From assembly GCA_039707655.1 (NCBI GenBank), contig CM077675.1, positions 419,429,162 through 419,493,161 on the forward strand: DNA of 64,000 nt. Reading direction: 5' to 3'. This DNA comes from Elymus sibiricus. Lineage: Eukaryota > Streptophyta > Magnoliopsida > Poales > Poaceae. The notes beneath the pieces are model-generated. The model was not told the origin of the DNA, made no database searches, and saw only the letters and a list, made by a program, of their open reading frames with translations. Shown in pieces: positions 55,792-64,000 of the stretch (positions are counted from its first letter, which is position 1; every line of letters starts with the position of its first letter). The position numbers and the translations under genes were made by a program.

Positions 55792-56862
55792 TCCTATTCG
55801 GGGAGAAAAAAATCAGAGAGAAGAGTTCATCGCGTTTTACGATACGGAGCCGCCACCACCTCCTGTTCTTCCTCGGGAGGGCAGATCTGGAGTCTGATTT
55901 GGGCTCCGGAGAGGGGAAATCGACGCCGTCGTCATCACCAACCATCCTTCATCACCAATTTCATGATGCTCTCCGCCGTTCATGAGTAATTCCATCGTAG
56001 GCTTGCTGGACGGTGATGGGTTGTATGAGATTTACCATGTAATCGAGTTAGATTTGTTAGGGTTTGATCCCTAGTATCCACTATGTTCTGAGATTGATGT
56101 TGCTATGACTTTGCTATGCTTAATGCTTGTCACTAGGGCCCGAGTGCCATGATTTCAGATCTGAACCTATTATGTTTTTCATGAATATATATGTGTTCTT
56201 GATCCTATCTTGCAAGTTGTAGACACCTATTACGAGTTATGATCCGCATCCCCCAGGGTGACAATAACTGGGATTCTTTCCGGTGATTACCGTAGTTTGA
56301 GGAGTTCATGTATTCACTAAGTGCTAATGCTTTGGTCCGGTTCTCTATTAAAAGGAGGCCTTAATATCCCTTAGTTTCCATTAGGACCCCGCTGCCATGG
56401 GAGGGTAGGACAAAAGATGTCATGCAAGTTCTTTTCCATAAGCACGTATGACTATATATCGAATACATGCCTACATTACATTGATGAATTGTAGCTAGTT
56501 CTGTGTCACCCTATGTTATAACCGTTGCATGATGAATGCCATCCGACACAATTATCCATCACTGATCCATTGCCTACGAGCTTTTCATATATTGATCTTT
56601 GCTAAGTTACTTTTCTATTGCTACTGTTACAATCATTACAACACTGCTACTGTCACTTTGCCATTGTTACCGCTACTTCCATACTACTTTGCTACTGAAT
56701 ACTTTGCTGCAGATACTAAGTCTTTCAGGTGTGGTTGAATTGACAACTCAGCTGCTAATACTCGAGAATATTCTTTGGCTCCCCTTGTGTCGAATCAATA
56801 AATTTGGGTTGAATACTCTACCCTCGAAAACTGTTCCGATCCCCTATACTTGTGGGTTATCA

Positions 56863-56867
56863 GCAAG
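56863..56867. other. Right target-site duplication of Athila-like element (GCAAG)
   Basis: Pairs with GTAAG at 47487-47491, one mismatch. Confidence 0.65.
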
Positions 56868-58406
56868 CAAACCCCCCTTGAGCATTCCGATATCGCCCAA
56901 TTCTTTCCCTCTCATTCTTGCATTAGATTTTGCTACTGTATTAGCTAGCTCCTACTCTGATGCATAGCCTGTTTTTGATAAACTGCTACTCTACCTGCTT
57001 TCATATCAACTGCTTAGTATAGGATAGTTAGTGATCCCCTGTGACCCCGTAGTCCAAGTTACCCCTGCTTCTACATCGATGACTCGAAGACTTGAAGAAT
57101 CGGTCAACCGACCGACAAGCCATGCCCGTCACATTTACCGCACACCCCTTAGTTGTACGACTCTGTAGAGCTACTATCGAGTATCGAGGGTGACACCTCG
57201 TGAAGTACTCATGATGCTAACTCTGTAGTGCAGCTAGTCGGTCGTGGTTGTCGAGGGTGATTCCTCCTTCACCACTCCCGATGACGACTCTGTCGTGCAA
57301 CCCCCCAAGCGTAGACCATCGAGGGTGAATCCTCTCTGGTCACCTTGACGGTTACATTGAGTGGGATCCATCGAGGGTGATTCCTCGGTTTTCCCCTTGG
57401 TGTTATAGACACACGGTTACATTTACTTTACTGTTGATACATGATGAGGTCAGGATGACCGGAGGGTGTTGGTGTAATACGACGGGGCGTGGCCGGGCAT
57501 TCTTGGCCCTTGCCACAAGACCTCGATACGGGGCGATGGGACCACATATCGTGTATCGTGCTCGTCACCGCAATTAATAAAATGCTAATGGTTTGGGTAT
57601 TTGATCTGAGTTGGTCATTTGACCTTTTCGCACTAACCTTCACGTGGGAGAAGTTATGGGTACTCGGCGTCGTTGTATCAGCCGAAGCTCTTCGGACGTC
57701 AGCAATGGAGCGGCGCGCGCCCGAGTGGTCTGGAAGGCACAGTTCTTAGATTAGAGTGTGCTAGGACTGACCTCGGCCGCGTACGCATCATGCAGGAGTG
57801 CAAAGGGGGAGTGGGCCTACGACCCCTGTGCGCTTAGGATTTAGACCGGCGAGCTGGCCTCTCTGTTGAGCCTAGGTGGGGTGACGACGTGTTGATATCC
57901 CGAGGCTGGGCATGACCCAGAAAAGTGTGTCCGGCCAAAGGTGATCAAGCGTGATGGAAAACGTGGTGCACCCCTGCAGGGATGAAGTTAACTATTCGAA
58001 TAGCCGTGTCCACGGTAACAGGACGACTTGGAGTTGTATCCCGAGCTAATATAACTAAAAGTGATGACTTGAAATAAAATGTTGGCTCCGAGGTTGCTTC
58101 CTCGCGAGAGTCGAGGAAGAATCTCTGGGCGTGGATACTTAATAAAATTTGCTACAATAATATTGCTATGTATGAGATACCAGTCTACTCTCTTCTAATG
58201 CTGCAAGATGCTGAAGATGCTAGTCTTCGATAGGACTAGGCCTTCCCCCTATTCTTGCTTTCTGCAGTCAGCCCAGATATAACCCCATTCCTTGATACTG
58301 ATGCATACTTAGCATAGTTCTGATGTCAGTCTTGCGAGTACTTTGGATGAGTACTCACCGCTGCTTTGCTTTCTCTTTCCCCCCTCGATACGAATACCGC
58401 GTTCAG

Positions 58407-58471
58407 ATGACGGAGCCCAGGAGATGGAGTACGCCGGAGACGACTACTACACCACCGCCGGAGCCTACTAA
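58407..58471 (+). other. Exon-like segment 2 in LTR of X
   Basis: It is preceded by a long pyrimidine tract and GCGTTCAG (3' splice-like). Joined in phase to segment 1 it continues as acidic, Tyr-rich codons (GAQEMEYAGDDYYTTAGAY) to a TAA at 58469-58471. Confidence 0.4.
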
Positions 58472-58801
58472 TACGTGGAGGCTGCCCCCGACCAGGAGTA
58501 GGATAGGAGGTTCCCAGGCAGGAGGCCTCGCCTCGTTCAATCCGTTGTTATGTTTGTGCTAGCCTTCTTAAGGCAAAACTTGTTTAACTTATGTCTGTAC
58601 TCAGATATAATTTGCTTCTGCTGACTCGTGCTTGTCGAGCTTTGTATTCGAGCCCTCGAGGCCCCTGGCTTGTAATATGAAGCTGTATGGCTTTAATTTG
58701 TGTCTAGTGCTGTGTTGTGATATCGATCAGTGAGTCCCTAATCTTGGTCATACGCATTGCGTGTATGATTAGTGTACGGTCAAATTGGGGGCGTCACAAG
58801 T

Positions 58802-58814
58802 TGGTATCAGAGCC
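58802..58814 (+). other. Primer-binding site of element X
   Basis: TGGTATCAGAGCC, the standard tRNA-Met complement, 3 bases after the LTR end. Confidence 0.85.
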
Positions 58815-59582
58815 GACTGCCTATAGGTAGCCCCCTTTCCAACTCCTTGGTCGTAGTTGAGTCTAGTACTTGAAAAACATTACTAACATTGCTGTGTGGG
58901 TTACGGGCCCACATCTCAATCGGGTGGTTTTAGGATGTTTTATTCCTCTTCTATACTCTGGGTTCTGATCTCTCTTCTCTTTCGGGTTAAATATTTTACT
59001 AACTCTAACTCTAGGTTCTCGTAACTACTTCCCCCGGAGAGCCCCTCATTCCAGATGATGGCTTGATTCATCAGAAGACTCCGAAGATACTCTCCGATGT
59101 TCTCTCGAGAACTTGCGTTCCTCGCTCTTATGATTCCCTTCTACCATCACCCCCCTATGCTTACCGGGGATTCGGTCGTCCTCAGCTGTCACGGGTCTCA
59201 CAAAGTCCTTCCAATTGCGATTCGATCTTTCGAGAATCCTCATTAGCCTTTTTGCACTTGACCTTTCTCTCCTGCTTACATTATGGTTAATTCCATATGT
59301 CTAGCAATATTCATTAAATCCTTGGTGGTTGTCATTTGATTTTATTGATTCAACCTATGTGTGGATGCACGCAGTCATCAGTTGTTTCTCATAAATTATC
59401 TGTTCGGCTCAGACGTCTTTCCAAACATGAATTGGTTCTCGACAAATCAACCTTGTTTGATTGTCCATCTAAGTCCGTTCATCTTACTTGTATTTGATCG
59501 GAGCATCTGATTCTGATACCCAATTGGGAAGTCTTAATTCCTTTGGTTATTTAAGCATCGAATTATTTTGATGTTCTTGCTA
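58815..59582 (+). other. 5' internal leader of element X
   Basis: No long open frame. Short frames near 59063-59290 are Ser/Pro-rich and unrecognised. The leader resumes at 63832-64000, again without a recognisable domain. Confidence 0.5.
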
Positions 59583-59587
59583 CTTCT

Positions 59588-61117
59588 TGAGCATGAGTTG
59601 GTTTTCCCTTGGAGAGGAAAGGGTGACGCAGCAAAGTAGATAAGTATTTCCCTCAGTTGTTGAGAACCAAGGTATCAATCCAGTAGGAGATACAAGCAAG
59701 ACCCCAATAGATGTACCTACACAAATAATCAAACACTTGCACCCAACGCTATAAAGGGGTTGTCAATCCCTTCACGGTTATTTGCAAGGATGAGATCTGA
59801 TAGAGATAGGTATGATAGATTGCTAGAACATAAAGTAAAACAAAAGTAAAAATAATGCAGCGAGATATTTTTGGTATTTTTGGTTTTAGATCTGAAAGTA
59901 TAATATGGAAAATAGACCCGGGGGCCATAGGTTTCACTAGAGGCTTCTCTCATGAAGGAAAACATTACGGTGGGTGAACAAATTACTGTCGAGCAATTGA
60001 TAGAAAAGCGAATAATTATGAAGATATCCAAGGCAATGATTATGCATATAGGCATCACGTCCGTGTCAAGTAGACCGAAACGATTCTGCATCTACTACTA
60101 TTACTCCACACATCGACTGACTCCTGCCTGCATCTAGAGTATTAAGTTCATGAAGAACAGGGTAACGCATTAGGTAAGATGACATGATGTAGAGGGATAA
60201 ACTCAAGCAATATGATGAAAACCCCATCTTTTTATCCTTGATGGCAACAATACAAATACGTGCCTCGCTACCCCTACTTTGTCACTGGGTGAGGACACCA
60301 CAAGATTGAACCCAAAACTAAGCACTTCTCCCATTGCAAGAATTATCAATCTAGTTGGCCAAACCAAACCAATAACTCGAAGAGACTTGCAAAGATATGA
60401 AATCATGCATATAAGAATTCAGAGAAGATTCAAATAATATTCATAGATAAGCTGATCATAAACCCACAATTCATCGGATCTCGACAAACACACCGCAAAA
60501 GAGTATTACATCGGATAGATCTCCATGAAGATCATGAAGAACATGGTATTGAAGAACAAAGAGAGAGAAGAAGCCATCTAGCTACTAGCTATGGACCCGA
60601 AGGTATGTGGTAAGCTACTCACGCATCATCGGAGGGGCAATGGAGTTGATGTAGATGCCCTCCGTGATCGAATCCCCCTCCGGCAGATTACCGGAAAAGG
60701 CTCCAAGATTGGATCTCACGGGAACAGAGGCTTCCGGCGGCGGAAAAGTATTTTCGTGGCTCTCTTTTGTATCCAGGGAATATTTGGGAATTTATAGGCC
60801 GAATAATAGGGTTAGGAGGGCTGCCGTGGGGCCACAAGCCAGGGGGGCTCTCCTGCCTTCATCTCCAAGTCTTCTGGGTTTCTTCTGGTCCAAGAAAAAT
60901 CATTCCGAAGATTTTATTCCGTTTGGACTCCGTTTAATATTCCTTATCTGCAATACTCAAAAACAAGGAAAAAACAGAAACTGGCACTAGGCTCTAGATT
61001 AATAGGTTAGTCCCAAAAATAATATAAAATAGCCTATTAATGCATATAAAACATCCAAAATAGATAATATAATAGCATGGAACAATAAAAAATTATAGAT
61101 ACGTTGGAGACGTATCA
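59588..61117 (-). repeat. 3' LTR of element F (1530 bp)
   Basis: Minus-strand start TGATACGTCTCCAACG. The TATA CCTATAAATTCCC is near 60790. The stem-loop keeps its left arm (CCACAAGCCAGGGGGG near 60832) but the right arm is gone. Confidence 0.85.
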
Positions 61118-61134
61118 AGCATCCCCAAGCTTAA

Positions 61135-63786
61135 TTCCTGCTCGTCCTCGAGTAGGTAAATGATAAAAACAGAATTTTTGATGTGGAATGCTACCTAACA
61201 TATTTATCCATGTAATATTCTTTATTGTGGCATGAATATTCAGATCCATAAGATTCAAAACAAAAGTCTAATGTTGATATAAAAACAGTAATACTTCAAG
61301 CATACTAACAAGGCAATCACGTCCTTTCGAAATAACATGGCCTTAGAAAGTTATCCCTACAAAATCATATGGTCTGGCTATGATCCATCTTCCCCACACA
61401 AAGTATCTAAATCATGCACAACCCCGATGACAAGTCAAGCAATTGTTTCACACTTTTTATGTTCTCAAACCTTTTCAACTCTCACGCAATACATGAGCGT
61501 GAGCCATGGATATAGCACTATAGGTGGAATAGAATATGGTGTAAGTTTCAAGGAAAAAGGAGAAGATAGTCTCACATCAACTAGGCGTATCAACGGGCTA
61601 TGGAGATGCCCATCAATAGATATCAATGTGAGTGAGTAGGGATTGCCATGCAACAAATGCACTAGAGCTATAAGTGTATGAAAGCTCAAAAAGAAAACTA
61701 AGTGGTTGTGCATATGATGAAAAATTCCACTAGTTATATGAAAGTGACAAAATAGGAGACTCTCTATCAAGAAGATCATGGTACTACTTTGAAGCACAAC
61801 TGTGGAAAAAGATAGTAACATTGTCCCTTCTCTCTTTCCCTCATTTTTTTTCTTTTTTTCATTTTTTTGGTGGGCTTCTTTGGCCTCTTTTTTTTATTTG
61901 GGCTTTGCTGGCCTCTTTTATTATTTGTAAAGTCCGGAGACTCATCCCAACTTGTGAGGGATTCATAGCTTCCATCATCCTTTTCTCTCACGGGACAAAT
62001 GCTCTAATAATGAAAATCATCACACTTTTATTTACTTACAACTCAAAAGGAAAATTACAACTCGATACCTAGAACAAAATATGACTCTATATGCAATATG
62101 AAAGTGATGGTGCGTGTCATGAAAAACGAAACGGTGAAAGTTGCATGGCAATATATCTCGGAATGGCTATGGAAATGCCATAATAGGTAGGTATGGTGGC
62201 TGTTTTGAGGAAAATATATGGTGGCTGTTTTGAGGAAGGTGGGTTTGATGCACCGGCAAAAGTTGCGCGGTACTAGAGAGGCTAGCAAAGGTGGAAGGAT
62301 GAGAGTGCGTATAATCCATGGACTCAACATTAGTCATAAAGAACTCACATACTTATTGCAAAAGTCTATTAGTTATCAAAACAAAGCATTAGACGCATGC
62401 TCCTAGGGGAGAAGTTGGTAGGAGTTAACCATTGCGCGCTCCAGACCCTCACACAAAGGTTGACAATCATTAAACAAATCATGCTCCGACTTCATTACAT
62501 AACGGTTCACCATACGTGCATGCTACGGGAATCACAAACTTTAACACAAGTATTTCTTCCAATTCACAATTACTCACTAGCATGACTCTTATATTACCAT
62601 CTTCATATCTCAAAACTATATGCAAGGAATCAAACTTCTCATAGTATTCAATGCACATAATATGAGAGTTTTTATTATATCCCTCTTGGATGCCCATTAT
62701 ATTAGGACTAAATTCATAACCTAAACCAATTACCATGCTGTTTTAAAGACTCTCGAAATAATATAAGTGAAGTATGAGAGTTCAATAATTTCTATAAAAT
62801 AAAACACCACCGTGCTCTAAAAAGATATAAGTGAGGTACTAGAGCAACATTGCCTAGCTCAAAAGATATAAGTGAAGCACATAGAGTATTCTAATAAATT
62901 TACGATTCAGCGTGTCTCTCTCAAAAAGATGTGTGCATCAAGGATGATTGTGGCAAACTAAAAAGCAAAGACTCATATCATACAAGACGCTCCAAGCAAA
63001 ACACATATCATGTGGTGAATAAAAATATAGCCTCAAGTAAATTTACCGATGGATTGAAGACGAAAGAGGGGATGCCTTCCGGGGCATCCCCAAGCTTAGG
63101 ATTTTTGGTATCCTTGAATATGGCTTGGGGTGCCTTGGGCATCCCCAAGCTTAGGCTCTTGCCACTCCTTATTCCATAGTCCATCAAATCTTTACCCAAA
63201 ACTTTAAAACTTCACAACACAAAACTCAACAGAAAACTCATGAGATCCGTTAGTATAAGAAAAATAAATCAGCACTTTAGGTACTGTTGTGAACTCATTC
63301 TTTATTTATATTGGTGTAATATATACTGTATTCCAACTTCTCCATGGTTCATACCCCCCGATACAAACCATAGATACATCAAAATAAGCAAACAACACAA
63401 AGAAAACAGAATCTGTCTAAAACAGAACAGTCTGTGGCAATCTATAGACTTCGAATACTTATGTAACTCCAAAAATTCTGAAAATTTAGGACAATCAGGG
63501 AAATTTGTATATCAATCTTGTGTAAAACTTTCAGTTCAAAAGCACGTTCCAGTGAATTTACAAAATTCCTAGACTGAGAGCAAAAGTTTCTGTTTTTCAG
63601 CAAAATCAAATCACAAACACCGTAGACCATCCCAAAGGTCTTACTTGGCTCAAACACTAATTTAAACAAGAAAACACAATTACTAAAGAGGTAATAATGT
63701 GTGAAACACTCAAAAACAGAAGCAAAAACAAAAGCATAAAAATAAAATTGGGTTGCCTCCCAACAAGCGCTATTGTTTAACGCCCC
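61135..63786 (-). other. Non-coding internal region of element F
   Basis: Aligns by eye with the G and B bodies. PPT-like motifs lie at 63083-63100 and 63139-63155. No protein is recognised. Confidence 0.65.
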
Positions 63787-64000
63787 TAGCATGGAACAAT
63801 CAAAAATTATAGATACGTTGGAGACGTATCAGTTCTATAATCCGATGCCTTGCATTCTTTCTCCCTCTGATTGAGTACCGATACTCACATCAGATCCTTT
63901 GTGGATCGTCAGCCCATTGTTGGATTGTTATCCGATAGCATCCTTCACATTCTAAATTCTTGTGGTGTTCTTCCCCTGATACATGATGCCATTGGTAAAT

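Larger units (their letters stand above)
47492..56862 (+). mobile_element. Athila-like LTR retrotransposon lacking pol (9371 bp)
   Basis: LTRs at 47492-48893 and 55464-56862 (TGATACG...TTATCA) differ at roughly 30 positions by eye (about 2%). After the 5' LTR come the primer site at about 48904, a broken gag-protease frame (48972-51705), a diverged LTR-like stretch (51905-52090), an intact extra ORF (52497-53522), a long non-coding zone and a PPT (55450-55463). Reverse transcriptase, RNase H and integrase are absent: protease is followed almost directly by the LTR-like stretch. It is therefore non-autonomous. Confidence 0.88.
55464..56862 (+). repeat. 3' LTR of Athila-like element (1399 bp)
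   Basis: Full-length match to 47492-48893 with scattered substitutions and a few short indels, mostly in the C-run and A-run near the stem-loop and TATA. Confidence 0.92.
45123..58798 (+). repeat. 5' LTR of element X, interrupted by Athila-like element
   Basis: 45123-47491 plus 56868-58798. Terminal inverted repeats TGTAAC / GTCACA. It contains a 1.2-kb GC-rich block (45620-46800) and two exon-like segments (47415-47486 and 58407-58471). Confidence 0.7.
59588..63831 (-). mobile_element. Non-autonomous Gypsy element F with one LTR almost deleted
   Basis: The plus strand shows a complete LTR (59588-61117), the PPT (61118-61134, minus), an internal region like those of G and B, and then only the last 45 bp of the second LTR (63787-63831), ending GAGACGTATCA. 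Flanks CTTCT (59583-59587) and GTTCT (63832-63836) match at 4 of 5. A deletion removed the primer site, the 5' internal part and most of the 5' LTR. Confidence 0.8.
45123..64000 (+). mobile_element. Gypsy element X with very long LTR, runs off window
   Basis: The 5' LTR starts TGTAACACCCTGATG at 45123 and ends GGGGGCGTCACA at 58798. It is followed by a tRNA-Met-type primer site TGGTATCAGAGCC. Removing the nested Athila-like element leaves an LTR of about 4.3 kb. The internal region starts at 58799, is interrupted by element F (59588-63831) and continues past 64000. The LTR length and TGTAACACC start recall Sukkula/Erika-type Triticeae elements, but I cannot confirm the family. No gag or pol is visible in the part present. 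Confidence 0.7.

Overview
The window is plant nuclear DNA of the Triticeae type (wheat, Aegilops or a close relative). The basis is a deep nest of large LTR retrotransposons, a CACTA transposon, a PIF/Harbinger MITE and a tRNA-derived SINE of kinds I associate with Triticeae genomes, plus one GC-rich intronless gene. About 50 of the 64 kb is transposable-element DNA. Only one host gene is convincing: an ATL-type RING-H2 ubiquitin ligase at 36673-37869 (+).

Layout. 1-9174: a minus-strand Copia element cut by the window start. Its LTRs show 2 differences in 1706 compared bases, yet its coding region is decayed. 9175-9728: AT-rich filler. 9729-30299: a four-deep nest of minus-strand, Athila-like Gypsy elements. 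An old LTR holds element G (10032-29139, 5-bp TSD TCATC). G's 3' LTR holds a CACTA element (about 10917-14161), and G's 5' LTR holds element B (18619-27682). B in turn holds a solo LTR, D (24382-25955, TSD GTCTC). 30300-33995: a diverged 83-bp tandem repeat, a 444-bp MITE and a 1-kb candidate insertion with 11-bp direct repeats. 33996-35276: a unit with short terminal inverted repeats that contains a decayed AP2/ERF domain. 35277-39002: the gene island with the ATL gene. 39015-39315: a SINE with a perfect 12-bp TSD. 39328-43644: AT-rich, no gene seen. 43645-45122: the 3' end of a Gypsy element (probably Tat lineage) carrying an antisense extra reading frame. 45123-64000: a Gypsy element, X, with a very long LTR (about 4.3 kb once nested DNA is removed). 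Its LTR contains an Athila-like element (47492-56862) and its internal region contains element F (59588-63831).

How the parts relate. The Gypsy elements G, B, D, F and the plus-strand Athila-like element share a self-complementary LTR start (TGATACGT...ACGTATC), mostly a GC-rich stem-loop just upstream of a TATA box, a PPT built on AAGCTTGGGG and, where present, a tRNA-Asp-type primer site. Their bodies differ and none shows a reverse transcriptase or integrase. This fits a community of non-autonomous elements mobilised in trans by a common partner outside the window.

The observations I would look at first are: a phase-matched two-exon reading frame inside the LTR of X whose donor site coincides with the insertion point of the Athila-like element; an array of CCGGAA-N3-TTCCGG palindromes upstream of the Copia TATA box; the stem-loop shared by the Gypsy LTRs; and an intact extra ORF in the Athila-like element that has its own LTR-like upstream region. 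All comparisons were made by eye, so counts and boundaries are approximate where stated.
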